From Ifrita kowaldi (taxonomy: Eukaryota; Chordata; Aves; Passeriformes; Cinclosomatidae): a stretch of 64,000 nucleotides of DNA. Each line of letters opens with the position of its first letter. The stretch's first letter is position 1. Shown here one piece after another: positions 1 to 14,482 of the stretch. The DNA lies in assembly GCA_013398055.1 (NCBI GenBank), contig VZRS01014304.1, positions 310,001 to 374,000 of the forward strand, read 5' to 3'. Under the pieces are notes generated by a model. That model saw only the letters and a list, made by a program, of their open reading frames with translations, was not told the origin of the DNA and ran no database searches. Position numbers and translations under genes: made by a program.

Positions 1-3000
1 TCATCAGCCAGCACAGAGCATTAGGATTGTTCTTGTTCCCAAAAAGCTGCAATAATACACACTTAAGGGAAATGGTCTAAGTCAGCTCTGGTTTGTAAAT
101 GTTCAGATAAAACTCCAGAAGGGCGTAGCTGCTTCCAGACCTGTCTCCACAGCCCGCTGAGGAACATACTTTGCCTCTTCATGGACTTGACAGCTATTAA
201 AGATCAAAGTGCTGCTTCTCAAGCACTCCTGAGAAGTTACGAAAGAATATTAGGTGAATGTTTTCTGGTGCTTCAGTAAAGGCAGTGGGATTATTTATGT
301 ATTTGAAATTGCACACGCTTTTAAGCATTCTGCACTGGCGTGCTGCCGGCTGTAATTTACACTGACAGCTCAGCAATGTCTGCTGTGACCCCTGCAAACA
401 AGGGGTGAAGCAGAGGGGGCTGGTTCCCAACACTGCCTCTCACTGCTGAAGTTATAAAAAATTGAAAACATAAATTATTTAAGTTCTGGTGTAAAAAAAA
501 TCTAGATGATGGGGATCCAGCCCTCCAGGTGGAAGGGTTTTCCTTCACTCTCTCTGACTTTTGCCTCAAGTCTATCATTGAAAATGTGGCTGTGGAAGGA
601 GCCAGGCGTTAGTGAGCTGGGACATGGCAACAAGGGAACTGGGCTGTTCTCAGCATGGGGGACAGGAGATGCTCCCTGAAATTTATGCAGGGCTTAGGGC
701 AGCAGGACCTTTCTAAGAAGATGGGGACAAATATTTTGCCTGATGGGAGAAACTCTGAATAGAACTATGAGATGGTTGGGATAATTGGTGTTTGTTGAGG
801 AGTAATTTCCCTGCTTCTCATGAATGACTTCCACAGGGAAATACATTATAAAGTTCATTATCCATTGATACACAATACATGCAGAACTGGGCATCACAAA
901 ATAGGTTTTACAATCAGTAGATTTCATTTAAAATGTTTGCATCTATGATACTGTAAATAGGAATGCTTAGAAGTAGCAAGTTTCATTAACCAAAGATGTG
1001 CATAAAAATTATGTTAATGCATCCATATCTTAGTTTTGGAATGACATGCATTCCATCACGTTTTTAGAATCTCTTGCTAGAAATCTTCAGAAAAAAAGGC
1101 TAAATATGCTTTTAAAATGAAAGATAATAAGCTTATATTAATAATTGATGAACATGTTTAATACTTAATGCTGTAGTCAGAACAAACACAGTACATATTT
1201 AGAAGAGAAGCACCATGTTGTTCATACACAAAGAAAGATTTGATCTGTAAGTCTATTTTCAGTGCATAGTTCTTGAGTTAAAAATTAACTGTCCTGCTGC
1301 CAGGGTATTAAAGTGGTCAGAAGTTAAGGAGTGAGCACTGCTTATAGCTTAGCTGTCAGAGTTAACTACGCTTGAGTGAAACACTTTCTTCTTTGGAAGG
1401 ACAGTTTGATCACATTCAGATTGGCCAGGGAAAAACACTTCCAACCATGATAAAGAGGGATCTGGAATACCTTATCCCATAAACTGATACAAATATTATT
1501 GAATATTTCTGGTTTATTACTGAGTGAATGCAGTAGAAATTCAGTATCTGCTCTGTGGTTGGTTTACGTTACATTGATGCCTTTAGGTTCCATGTTGCAT
1601 GACAATGTTTTGTTCATCAAACCCAAACATCTACCCACATAGAGTGGCCATTAATTGGTTGATTTTCATCCCCTTTACAGAGCAAGGCTGAAAATGTTGT
1701 CAACAAGTAATCTATTACCAGAAATATTTTATGAAGATGCATTATTGAATTTTGTCCCGATCTCCTCTAAGTATTGTTATTTGACCTATGATTTTAATAC
1801 TTTCTTTGAATATGTTCATATCCATTTGCAAGTTCAGTTTATATCTATTAATCATAATACTGTGTTTTCAGCTTGGATGTAAATTTATTGTTTACAGCAA
1901 TCCAGATTTTCTATCTATTTGATATGCAAATAGCATAGATTTCAATAGCAGCAGTGTGTATTGGCTCATGGAATGCAGTGGCCATAAATCAGAATGAGCA
2001 GAGAATTGCTGAGTCTGAAGGTTGGAAGATTCTGGTATTACTGAAATTTTATTGTGGTACTAACTCGGTGTAGTAATATGCCAGTGTGAGGTACTTACAA
2101 ATCTTTGAATTAATTGTACAGGATGAAATATGGATGGTAATAGTCTATGAAATGCAGCCTGCTTTGGGAGCTCTCATGTTTCCATTTCCCACTTAAGAGC
2201 CTACATAGAAAAATAATTATAAGAAGATACTAAGATCTGTCATCTCTCTGGGGAGATAGGCTGCAATTTGATGAGAAATCACTACACAATCATAACCCTG
2301 TACTGATTCTATCTGACTGGTCACCTGCTAAAAATATAGTGTTTATTTCCTGTATAAGACAATTATGTCCTATCTTAATAGGATGGAATTTCCCTCCATT
2401 TTTCCACCCTGCTTTGAAGCCCTCCATTTGTTTTGATGTAATTGTTAGTCGTTTACACATGATGAAAGTTTCTCTGTCTTCAGGAGTCTTCTGTTACAGG
2501 CACAAAGGTAAACTGAGCTTCTACAAGGTATTTCTGAAACCTGATTACTGGCTAGGCTGGGGTGATTTGGAATTCACTTCACTTCCTGTGATGTAAGGAG
2601 GTGAGTGAGGAAGTACATATATTTTTAATCGTATTTTTTCAGACTTACAAGCTCTTTAACTTCTTTTCTTTATGTACAAATTGATGTAGAGAAGTGAACA
2701 ATGTACACACTAATAACTGTGCCATTGACGGCAGAGAGCTGTGTTCATGACTGAAGGGTTAAAGGACAATTTTAGTTAAGCAAACAAATGTAATGAACAC
2801 TATATAAAGCCTGTGTCATTTTCCCAGCTTCATTTCATATATCTTTGAGTGCTGCAGAAGCAAAGCATCTGGGATGAGCTGTAGGTGAAGGCTTAGACAC
2901 AGGTGGCATTGTCTGTACGCCCCAGGGGACAACCCCCTGGAGTGCAAATGCATTGTGTCATCCACACCAGTTTTGGAGGCATGGGTGCCACAGCAGTTCC

Positions 3001-5149
3001 TGCATGAGCTGTACTTCCAGCCCCATCCTGGTGCCTCCTACAGAGCACACCAATGTGGCCATAAGTCAGCACCTTTTTGGTGTGAATTCCCACTATTCCT
3101 GCCCTGCCGTGAGCGGGTGCTTCCTCCAGTGCTATGCTCACAGTCCTTCTGCTCAGCAGCCACCAAGACTGCTCTCCTCTGTGGTCATGTTCCCAAAAAG
3201 CAAAATTTAATTGACACAGAACAAAAGCACTCCAATGGAAAAAAAACCCCACCAGCCCCTGAAATAAGGAAGATATTTAATGTTCTCACAGTTCTCCTTA
3301 GCATTATCACATTCTCTCTGCCTGCTTTGCTACGCAGCCCCTAGCAAGGAGCAGTTTGTAGGGAAAAAAGATCATCAGAGAATTCCCCATATCCTTTGCA
3401 TCTCTCCTTGGATTTCACTTCAGAGAGAGGAGAAACCTTACATGGTCGTAAATCTTCTAGTAATCAAATACAGCAATTAGAGATCTTTTGCGTGTTACAC
3501 TTTTTTCCCTCCTAATTTGTATTTGTGATACCATATTGACATGAGGAATCATGACATCTAATGTGCCTGCTATGAATTCTGACTTTGTATCATGAGAAGG
3601 TAATTATAGCTGATTTCTCAGCATCCTGCCAGAAGTCCCTAATCATATTGCTTAGTAAGTTCTCTGTGTTTGGCTCTTGCAAACATGGAACATAAAAGTA
3701 AATGTGAGGATATCTTCTGCTTTATCTTTACTTATATCCATTCTTCAGATAGTAATTTCTCAGCTAACTCTGATACCAGATTCTCATTTTTCAGGCCTGA
3801 GAGACTTATTTTGGGGAATTTCAGCTTTCAGGTAGGGAAATCTGGCAGTCACAGTAGTCGTAATGAGTGTTTTATCTTGTGCAAGGAGGTCTGAAATTCC
3901 ACTCTCAGTTGCACTTCTGCAGCTCGGTGGGATCACAGGTGTGTAACAGCCAAATCCTGTACAGCAAATCTAAATTTGATTCCTTCAGGTTCCTCACTGC
4001 ATCTTTAACTCCTTGTTTAGCTTATGAAAGGCCATGGTTTTGTGACAGCAAGGCTGAACAAAAGTTATCCTTACAGGCTTGTGGGGCTTTGACAGCACTT
4101 TCAAGCAGCTGTGACCAAGTTTTTCTTTAATACAAAACACCAAATAAGAGATTCTATCATTCACAAGCATTGCCATGAATGTAGGGGCATTGTCCTTGCC
4201 ATGTGACAGCTTCATGGCTCATCTCTCTGATACTTCATTCAAATATTGAGGGAACACAATGAAGGTACTGAAATGTTTTGCATCATTGCTACCTTAACAG
4301 TATCCTTTAGACTAGATGTTCAGTGTTATGCTACTGGATTCTGAGTGGTTTTATCTACTAAAGAGATGAAAATTTAGGCAAGGTCTAATACTCTAAAAAA
4401 CGTATTGTCAATTTTAAGAGTTTAAATATAATTACAGTTATTAGGGTGCTGGGTGATTTGCAGTATTTCCAGAATTTGAACTCTTAATGTGTTTTTATGA
4501 AGTTTTTCTGCTGATTTTGGATGCAGGAAAAGTGCCTCCATTAGAAGGCCACCTGGTTGTCTTACCTTGCAGTTTCTGTATGGCAATACCGTGAAAAAGC
4601 TTGTGGAGGTTGTTTGCATCCCAGTGAAGGTCTGGACAGTGTTGAAGGTTTAGACATTTTCCTAATTTTTTTTCTTTTTCAGCAGTGCTATGCCATGCCA
4701 TTATTCTGATGCTTGTGGTGAAACTAGGTTTTCATAACAGCAGCACCATATTGCTGTGGACCTGTGACTCTCTTCAGCTTTTTCATATCTGATGGAAAGA
4801 TAAATAATAGTTTGCTTGTAAGATCCATCCTTACGTTAGTGCTCCTTGGCTGATGTCCCAGCACAGTCTTTTCCATCTATCTTCAACTTTCTCTGTCTCA
4901 TCAGCCCATTTCTGCCTTTACTGAACAAGCAGGCATCTCTGTTGGTGTAGACATGGCAAGCTGTGACCCCAGGGCTGGCAGCAGTTGTGTACAGCCAGGT
5001 GCCTCTGTTTCCTCACAGCCCCTCGCAAGCCCCCAAGCACAAGTGCCTGGCAAGGGCCCCGTAAGCACTGCAATGGATGGCCCAGAAGCAGAGCTTAAAT
5101 CCTCCAAACACTTCTCAGAGCATGACTGGTGTAAAAGCTGGAAAAGGCT

Positions 5150-5525
5150 ATCATTATTGTTATTTATTGTCATCATCAATGACGTAGACAAAGGGATCGA
5201 GCATACCCTCTGCAGATTTACAGATGACACCAAGCTGAGTGGTGTAGATGACACCCCTGAAGGATGGGATGTCATCCAGAGGGATCTGGACAAGCTCGAG
5301 AAATGGGCCCATGGGAATCTCATGAGGTTTAACAAGACAAAGAGCAAGGTGCTGCACCTGGGTCAGAGTACCCCAGTATCAACACAGGCTGGGGAATGAA
5401 CAGATTGAGAGGAGCCTTTCCAGGAAGGACTCAGCAGTGCTGGTGGATGAGAGGCTGGACATGATCTGGCAGCGTGCTCTTACAGCCCAGAAAGCCAGTT
5501 GTGTCCTGGACTGCATCAAAGGCAG
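5150..5525 (+). mobile_element. CR1 LINE reverse-transcriptase fragment, decayed
   Basis: The + strand translates to a recognisable CR1 reverse-transcriptase segment: an INDVDKGIEHTL-like stretch, then FTDDTKLSG (the [FY]xDD catalytic motif, here F-T-D-D), then an aspartate/leucine-rich IQRDLDKLEKWA stretch and NLMRFNKTKSKVLHLG. A frameshift near 5370-5375 moves the similarity into another frame, which continues through an RLGNEQIERSLSRKDSAVLV-type segment and LTAQKASCVLDCIKG. Similarity fades after about 5525. The element is 5'- and 3'-truncated and cannot code for a working enzyme. The family call rests on recall of the avian CR1 ORF2 consensus; subfamily not assigned. Confidence 0.85.
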
Positions 5526-7189
5526 GCAAAGAGCAGCTGAGAAAGGGCCATTCCTGGGCTGCCCATGGCTGGAAGCCTGGGGGGGATCCCTGTGTAAGAC
5601 ATTTCTTTCCTGACACAGATTCTCAGCAGAAGTCTGCGTGCCCACTTGTCTGGTGTGTTTAACTCTGAGACTTGCTGTGCATGTTAAAACAGGTCCTTGC
5701 TTGTTTTTGTGGCAAGGTTTGCTGTTCATGTGTGCAGGGATGAGGCCAGCATGCCACGGCCTTATGGCTGGACACAAGTGATGCTGGGCTGGACCCGAGG
5801 CTGTGGCCCAGATATCACAACTGCGTGACTGCTTGCTCCAGAAGATAACTGAAACAATAAAAACAGAGTAAAAAATTTCAGTCAAATTCTGAAGTCTATT
5901 ATTGTCATGTTTCTGTTGATTACATTCCTGTCCATGTCTGTCAGCAAGTCGCAGGAGATGACTGTTGCAAATCTGGAGTTTATATCAGATTCACAGGACT
6001 CCCTGAAGAGGTCTACTGTTTCTCTAGGTGGGTTTTTATCTGGAGGATATGTCCTTCAGCTAATCTTCAACCTACACTCACTTGTCAGGATGCAAAAAGC
6101 CTTTCCTAATTGGATTACTGTGGTGTATTTGTTGACAGTTTAGTTCTCAAATGCTGTACATGGCCTGCAGCCTTCACAGCAATCTGCTATGCTTTTTCTT
6201 TCCAGGCAAAGAGTTTTATCGCATTACCCTCATCCTCATGTGCATAAACTAGCTACTGTTTAAAGTTCCACAGTCTTCTCAGTCATGTCCAAACCCTCCT
6301 TGCCCCTCACCCCAAGATGCTGCATATGGGATGGTCTTTGATTCAGCTGAACTGCTGCAAGTGCTGGGGATTCAGATGCCTTCTCTGGAGCCTTGTGTCT
6401 TATCTTCCTTACCCGTGGAAGTATTTGCACTGATCAAAGTCCTTTGCTGTCATGTGGAAACCAAGCTACAGACTTAATGTTGTATTTGTTCTTTTTTAAT
6501 TAATTTTAGAATTATGTGACAGTACTCATGTTCTTCCTGGGTGCTCCTGCAGTGGAGACACGGTGGGTGCTTTGTAGAAGCAAGCAGTAGGTCACACACC
6601 AATGTAATCACTTAGCTCTGGCTTCAGGAGCTACCTTAGTAATTATCTCCAGTATACTTATGAATTCAGCTCTTCCAAACAGTTCAGGGTCTAGGAAATC
6701 CTCCTTACTGATTACAGCTTATCTTCTTTTGCTTCTCCATAAGACAGCTGTGGGGCTGGCTTCTTCTTCCCTTTATTTAGCCACTCCCCTCATTTGTCAG
6801 CTGAAGAGTCTATCACTGATCATTTTACACTTTCTCCCCAGATTTCCATAATTAAAAAAAAAAGTAAAAGTAGCATGTAGCTAAAATTCAGTAACCAGAT
6901 AACTTGGGCAGTAACCTGTTTCAGGATGGTTCTGTTCTCACAGTTACCTTTTTACACTTGCTTGCTCTTAATGCTTTCGGTGTCTGTGAGATCACGCTGG
7001 AATATGGAGAGAAGGCAGGATTTTGGCTGTGGGCTGTGCAGTACGAAGTCAAGGCTTGCAGACATGAGAAGCCTGCAAGCACAGACTGTGGTGGGACAGG
7101 GTTGCAGCTGTGCAACAAGTGTTGCCCCGGCTCTTCTGCAATGCAGGTGTTTAGTATCAAGCCCTGACTGCCAGGTATAACATCAGGAT

Positions 7190-7245
7190 GTTTGGGGTTG
7201 GAAGGGGCTCTGGAACATCAGCTAGTCCAACCCCCCTACCATGGC
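7190..7245 (-). mobile_element. CR1 LINE 3'-end fragment
   Basis: Contains GGGGTTGGAAGGGGCTC followed by a short gap and AGTCCAACCCCC, which is the reverse complement of the CR1 3' untranslated hairpin region (GGTTGGAC ... TTCCAACC). Only some 55 bases are recognisable, so the element is a heavily truncated or decayed copy on the minus strand. Boundaries are approximate. Confidence 0.6.
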
Positions 7246-9119
7246 TAATGTTGATTTCAGTTTCTTTTTTCAAGTCAAATCTCATTAAACACCTGTTGTG
7301 AAAATAACACATTTGACTCTGCCACCATGCCCAGCTAAGCTCCTGTTCACTGTCAGGCAGCTGGCTTTGCATGAGCAAGGCAAGCTGCTAACCTGGTGTG
7401 GGTACCTGCCTGCCTCTGGCACCTGACCTCTCTTCCCACCCCTTGGCAAGGAAATGCGTTACGAGTATGAGCTTATCAGTGGTGTCCCATGGGGGAGAGA
7501 TACACAGCGAGCACCTCAGGTTTCCTACTGGCATCCTGGTTAACAGACTGGTCTAAATTTAGGATTCCCTTTGTTCTGGCACATGTGAAATCTCTTCTAT
7601 TGTCTTTAACCTGTTGTACTTGTATTTCGTTTTGTATATTGCTCTGTATATTGCTCTGCCAATTTGGAGCAGTTTCTTGAATTGTTCTCCTGGTTTTGTA
7701 TTAATGGTGTTTCTGTTACCACACCTAAATGGGAGTCACAATTCTCCCAGGCTTTTTGAAAACCTTTGTTATAGTGCACTTTCTTATCATCATTGGTAAA
7801 ACTGAAAAAAAACTTGGGAAGTGAAGCATAATTAATCAAAGTGGAGGTATTTGATATTATAATTTTATAGGTACATGTAAAACCCCTCCTCACTGATGTA
7901 GCTAAATTCCCACACACTGTCATAATTGTGAACATATATATGCGTTGCAGATCATTGGTCTGACAGAAATTGCATACATGGAGGTTTGTTTTAATTAAAA
8001 TGTTTTAAATAGTTTATTAAACAACAGCAAATTTCTCTGTAACTGTAGTTTACAATTGCGTTTTTATTAATTTAGCCAAGTTGAGCCTTGTGTAACAGAA
8101 GATTTGGGGGGTTTTTTTCTCATTGTTTAATTTCAAAAAGGTTAGCTGGATAAAATTTTAAGCTGCCCAAGTGCATTCTCATTACCCAGATATACACTTG
8201 CTAAATGTCAAAACAACCCATATGTTAGACTATCCTTTAAGTGGCGGTGTTTTTTTCTCACTGAAGACAAATCAGATAAGGAAAAAGGAGGAGAGAAAGG
8301 AGGAGAAAACCCCAACAATTTGCCTGTAAGTTATTTGTGCAGAAGATAAAATCATAATGAGATAGTACTTTTTTCCAGTATACCTTATGCTCTGGAAAGC
8401 CCCTCTCAGTGTTCACAGCAGATCAGAGGTAAAGACCAAAAAAAAAAGGAATTCCAGGACATCTGAAGTGAAATATTTTAGATCTTCCAAAACAAAAATG
8501 AAATTTAGCTTCCAAGGATCAAGGTAATGGAGCTCCTTTTCTCCTGACTGCAAATAAAAAACTGGGAAACAGAACTGGGAAGAATTATGAAAAATATGTT
8601 GGACTTCTGTACACATATTTATAATTCCCAAATTAGACATTTTTATTTTTTTCAGTGGATAAACAATGGGAAAGTGGCAGGAAGGATGGCTGGGTGTAGA
8701 GATGAGGGTATCAGGATGATATCCTGTTAGAAGGAAGAAAAGCATAGAATAGTTTCTTGTGCCCCTGTTCTTTGTGTTATGATGATTGAAAGTTTCGACA
8801 GTTGAGCACCAGACTGAGGCACTTGGCCTTGAACATCAAGATAATTACAGTTGTGCAGAGCGTGGTGGGAACCACAACTTCATTGTTGTTGCAAATGCTC
8901 TTTTGTTTAGAGCATCATGGTTCAGTGCCTGCATCCCAGCCCTGCTCCTCCTGGGGCGGGTTTTGTTCTGCGACCCGCACTGTACGGTGCCCCCGGAACA
9001 CAACTTCCTGAGCAGTCACCAGTCTGAACACTCAGCTTCTAAAAATCAGGATGAAGATACTTTACTTCAGGCTGTCTCTCAAATTCTCTGTAGAGAAGCA
9101 TATGAGACCTTTTAAACAG

Positions 9120-9330
9120 CATTTTCATATAGTATAATTAAAAAGCATATTTTAATTAGATAGGCCAGCTTCAAAGGGTCAGCACAACTGATGTGCATAT
9201 TGTAAGATGAAGATATGAAGATGAGTGCCTTATATTAATGATTAAATGCATTCTAATTGACACAATGAAGTGTATTAACTCTAACAAGATGGTAATCGTT
9301 TAAAGTTACTTTAAAATTGAATGGTATTTA
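9120..9330. promoter_or_regulatory. Candidate conserved noncoding block (homeodomain / TCF-like motifs)
   Basis: AT-rich non-repetitive stretch dense in motif-like words: TTTTAATTAGA near 9150, CTTCAAAGGGTCA near 9170 (TCF/LEF-like TCAAAGG overlapping a nuclear-receptor half site), ATTAATGATTAAATGC near 9235 and TCTAATTGACA near 9254. This composition is typical of deeply conserved developmental enhancers, but no alignment was made, so the call is inference only. Confidence 0.2.
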
Positions 9331-11854
9331 ACAAAAAAGCTGAATTTTAATCTACTGGACTGCTGTAAGCAGAGTAAAGTACAAGCTGTGGAAGCTGGCT
9401 GGATTAGTTTTTTATGAGTCCATTTAAAAATACTTTTTAAGAAAGTAACTTTTGAATTTCCATCTGTTCTGTAGGTTTAAAAATACATGGATTTTGAGAT
9501 TTTCTGTGCAAGATGTGTGTGACATGACAATCCCTTTTTCAGGACTCATTAAGAAAAAGTCAATTTCCCTGATTGAGTTGCTTTCTGTTTTCAGTTTGTG
9601 TTCCTGAGCTGTGTACCAAATATTTTTGAGGCTACCAAAACATAAGATTATGGGATTATCTTTTTAACCCTAATCCTTTTAATTTGACAAGCAAAGGGGC
9701 ATTTTTGATAGGTTTTTTTTTCAGAATTTTCTTTCAACATATAGCAATGGGAATTTGATGAGCATCTTGTTTTGCCAGCGCTATCTACTTCATGATGCTG
9801 AACCTCTGAACTACAATTCACAGTAGACAGTTACACAGTGCTTTTAAGTATACCTTTCTTTTAAGCTAATTCTTCTCATATAAAATGAAAATGTAGAGCT
9901 CTAGCTTCCTAACATGTAATTACAATAGCAGATTGACTTTAAGCGTGGTTTTCTGTTGCGTTATTAATATTTTATGGCTTCTCTTCAGTTATTCTCACTA
10001 ATTGGCCATTATGCTTCTTTCCACCAGAGCTTCTGGGACCACCTAAGATGTTTAGGGGCATGATTTGATTTGAGGTCTCTGCCTGGTTCTAAATTGCCAT
10101 GATATTTACCACAGTATTGGATTACACAGAAAATGGGAGAGTGAGATTTTCCTGTGAAAACTTCTTATTTGTGGAAAACACAAAATGCAGGCTCTCTCCA
10201 GCCTTCCTTTACTGGAGATATGCGGAGTTAGCTCCTTGTGCAGTCAATCCCAGCAGGCTGCCAGGGGCAAGGGGGGATGGTTTCTTCTGTGTTTTGTGTC
10301 TTGAGAGCTGAATCATCATGTCTGTAACAGTTACATGGAGAAAATAAAGTGGGATCTTAGTGAAATAAGGGCTGGACTCTCCTAAAGAAAACAGCAATGT
10401 TTACCCTTGAAAGGGAGACACTGATCTTTTCTGTGTATTCTTTAGCCTTCATTTTTCTTCTTCTTTCTGAGGGCAGTTATTTGCAGATGTGTTCCCTTTT
10501 TGAACTGCTTTGAGATGCTAACTTGATCAAAATTAAGTGCTAGAGCTTTCCTCTTGCCTACCAATTTAGGAACTGGGAGCTGCAACCCTTTGGTGATCTC
10601 TGTGGAAAGCAGCTTAGGGAAACCAGGCTGAAAGCGAGCAGGAAGCCTGATGGTGCCTGAAAGCGTGTCTGGTTTTCCAGCTCCTGAGTTCCTGTTGATA
10701 AAAGATGTTATTGAACACACACCCCTGCCACAGCCACCACGCCTTGCTTGCTTTCCTCATTCACATAAATAGTTTAATGTATTTTGAAAAGCCCAGTGTG
10801 AGGCCAAAACAGCCTGTGGAACAGCAGCCTTGTGGAGTTAATGGTGCCAGTGGTGGCATTTGGTGCCCAGGAAAAATTGCAACTCTGTGGGATGAAATAA
10901 TATTTTTCTGTCATCGGAGCAGAAACACAATGAGTCTGTCCGCTTCTTCTGTCTCACTGCTGCCCATGGAAGGAGGTGAGAACTAGGCCTGGCAGGTGGT
11001 TCCCATGCTGAAGTGCCTGCAGGTGTGCAGAGATGCAAATATGGATCAGCCTGCAAAGGTTGTCCCAAAGGGAATCTGTCCTGCCAGCCATGGGGGCTGC
11101 TCCAGCCTTCGGTTCCCTCCATGTGCCCCCCTCGAGTAACACTCCTGGGGAGGGATCAAGGGCATAGAGAGCCAAGGAAACAATATATAATATCAGATGT
11201 ATATATAGTAAAGGTGGAGGGTGATTGTGCCTCTTAAAAATAAATGGAGGGAGGGATACTCCTCTGTAAATGAATGTGTTATGCAAAGGGGTGCTTTGTT
11301 CTTACACCTCCAGCTTCTTCACTGGTTTTAAGGTGGGATTTCTAGGAAGAGATTTATTCCAAGTAAGACAATGCAAATTGCAGACACAATGGCATAATCT
11401 AGTTTGAGTTTTATCTTTGACATCTATAATAATGCCATCCCCCTGATAATACATCCAGAGATAAAGCTTAGGCTTTTATTGAAAGGCACTGCTTCATCAC
11501 TGTATCTTACACCAAATCACTGCAATTTACATTATGATGAATTGTCTTTCATGTAAACCTGCCACAGAGTTCAACATAACTGGAAATTTTTGTGCATTTC
11601 TTTTTTCTCTTGTGTAGCTTTGTACTGTGTTTAGTTCTGTGAGAGAGACAGAACCTAAAAGGTCTCTAAAGCTTTACCTTACAGGTCAAATGCAGAAGGA
11701 GGTGACACCTTGCGAGGGCCCTGTACATTACAATAAATGGTTCAATAATTTAGAGAGCTAAGAGACCGTTGTCAAGTCAGCCAAGAGTGAAGATTAAGAC
11801 ATTAAGAAATTACCCACTGGACCCCACAAGGCAAAATTTGTTGTTAAGTGGGTG

Positions 11855-11925
11855 TGGCAGGCTAAAGGCTTGGATGCTAAAGGCCTTTTCCAACCAAAAT
11901 GGCCCTGTGATTCTATGGGTTTTTC
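11855..11925 (+). mobile_element. CR1 LINE 3'-terminal fragment
   Basis: Ends with AAGGCCTTTTCCAACC, AAAATGGCCCTGTG and ATTCTATGGG, matching the + strand CR1 3' end (TCTTCCAACC ... TGATTCTATG) with a single, decayed tail unit. Left boundary uncertain. Confidence 0.65.
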
Positions 11926-14482
11926 TCCTCCACCACATCTAAAGCATTCCAAAAAAGTGCTTTTCCTCAGCATTTCCTCAGAAGCCTGGGGGTGATTATG
12001 TCTGGTGCTGTGGGAGCAGGCAGCAGGGGAAAGCCAGACATTGTGTGCACCCCTGCCCACTGGCTCATTGCAGGAGACCAGTGCCCAGGTTTCACACAGA
12101 GATGTCTCTTCATGAGTTTGCCATTGGGCATGTGCCCCACCTCTGCAAAACAACCATCTGGGGCTTTTTTTGGAGGTATTGGCACCAATCCATGGGCTGT
12201 AAAATCATGAGTTACCTCTTTTCTTTCCCAAAGCATAAGGTGGGCTTCAGAATTTGGTGTTTTCTTAAATGTGGAATATTTTACTGTGGCATCTGGCTCC
12301 TTGCTCACCAGGTAGCTAGCAGGAAAAAAAAATCACAATACTTCTGATAAATCTTGGTTGCACTTCTGGTGCTCACACTGTTCTGGCCTCATGGCTGGAA
12401 GGTGAAATGTGAGTTGCCTGGTGTAGATGGAGTGGAAACTTAGTGCCTGGGAATTTTTAATCCTCAACAAATACGCAAAGAAGAGAACACAGGTATTCCA
12501 TTGTGACTTTATCTATGCTCTGTTCTTGCTGGCACTGGTGGAAATTGCATAGGAAGATGAGGTCCAGTGATCGTGCAACACTGAGCATATATCATCTTGA
12601 GAACATGCTCATAATTTCTGGAATCCACAGACTAATTCATTTCTCCAACAGATGTGCCCCAAATATCACTAATCCTCCTCGGTATTGTTTCTTCTCCCTC
12701 CCACCTCCCCCAATTATTCCTTCTCATTTAAATGCAAAACCACAAAACAACCCAAATCATCAATCCATCCATCCATCCTTCTCTGCAGGGTGTCTTTTGT
12801 TTTGCTTTGTTTTGTGACCAGGGAAGGGGAGGAGTCAAGAGAAAATGGATCATCTTTGCTCAGGCTGATGGTGCTCTAGGATCCTGAGCCTGCTTTGGGG
12901 CTCTCGAAGGGCCAGGCACTGTTTCAGTGGCTGCTCTGCATGTGCGTTGCATCAGCAGGCACAGCCTGAAGCAGCTTGAGAGATGGAGACCTGCTTTTGC
13001 TGCTTTGCTTTTGTAAAATACAGTTTAGTGTGGTTTCCAGTGGGGAAGGATCAGCAGGTAGGGTGGGGTTCTGGCCTCTCCCTTGCCTGTTTGACCCATG
13101 AGACATTTTCGTGGTGGTCCTCCTCCTCCCAGAAGCTTGCAGATCTTCAGAGCGGCCAGGGTGCAGATGCTTTCCTTGAGGATCCTAGTGGAAAGAGGAA
13201 CTGGGAAGGTTCAAGTAGCATCATCCTGTTGAGATGTGAGTGGGAATGGGAGCTCCCTCAGAACAGACAGTTTTGGTTGTACATTTTGGGCTGGATTTGA
13301 CCACCAAGAACTCTCACATGCCTTGGGGCCAGCAGATGACACCCTCAGCTTCAGAGGCAAATAAAAGAGAACAAAAAGCTTCTCACATTCATTATTTTAA
13401 AGCATCTCATGGTTAAAAATCTTGTGACCCTTATTTATCTGAGTCTTATGATTTTTGAAAATCTGAATTGTGAGTTATCAGGGATGCCTAGGGAGAACTT
13501 TATGGAAGAAGCACAGGGAAGGGAGAAGGGTGATGGTAAAGAAAAGGTATAAGATATATCTGTATATATGTATGTATCCAAAAGAGCAGTGGTAATTCTG
13601 CACACTTTCTTCCCACCAGCTCAGAGCTTAGTGCTTATGCCCACGGAAAAACTAAAGCAGATTCAGAGATAAAAGGGTGATTTCCAGAGTATCTTATTAT
13701 AGAATCACTTCTACCTATCACCTCAGAGAACTGCTTGGCAAGCTATATACATAGTGTGAGAGGAATGTTACTTTGCTTAGTGTTATAAAGTCAGGTTACT
13801 CTCCTGCAAATACATGTTATTAAATCTGGAGTGGTGAGCAACTGAAATTCTGCAGGACAGCTGTTACTGCAAGCCAGCAGTGTGAGTGTGTATGTGTGGA
13901 GTATGTCTGTGTAGGTATTTATGTATTATTTTACTTTAAGCTGTTTCTTATAATATGCCTTTATAAAGCAGAAAGCAGCAAAGGAAGCAGAAAGCAAAAG
14001 AAAGGAGGGAAACTGTAAAATAGACCTTAAGCTGGTGTTTCTCCCTATAAGAGGATTTGGGATAATTTAAATTAACCTAGATCAGTTCCAGTTCTAAAAA
14101 CATAAACAAATGAGTAAAAGGAAAGACCAGAATGTATTTCCAAGTGTAAAGGTTTAGTACCAGTGTAATTTAGAAACCTCACAAAGTCATGACCATCCGT
14201 GTCAATCGTACTGAGTCTGCATGGCCTCTCTGAAGTGGCAGTAGGGGTTTGGCCCTTGATTTCTAAGGAACCCAGATTTTACATCTGTTATTCAAATTAC
14301 ACTTCTGAATCACTCAGAAAATGTAAAATGGTACATGAATTTAGTTGTCCCCTAATTAATCTCGGTCACTAGTACACCAATGTCTCCTAACTTCTATTTG
14401 ACCCGGCTTCTCCATCATTCAGAATGAGTTGGCTAGTGTTTCTGGGTAGCTGCTCTCTAACTTCTCTCATAAACCCAGTAGG

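Noticed and set aside
2801..2809. TATATAAAG resembling a TATA box
   Set aside because: Isolated AT-rich word in AT-rich intron, with no CpG context, LTR edge or downstream first exon.
2893..3344. Open frames on both strands, 119-129 codons
   Set aside because: No family recognised; both-strand openness over the same bases suggests composition rather than coding.
4650..4682. Strong-looking acceptor (T-rich tract then TTTTTCAG)
   Set aside because: No downstream open frame with CELSR1 content or matching phase; an isolated decoy in intron.
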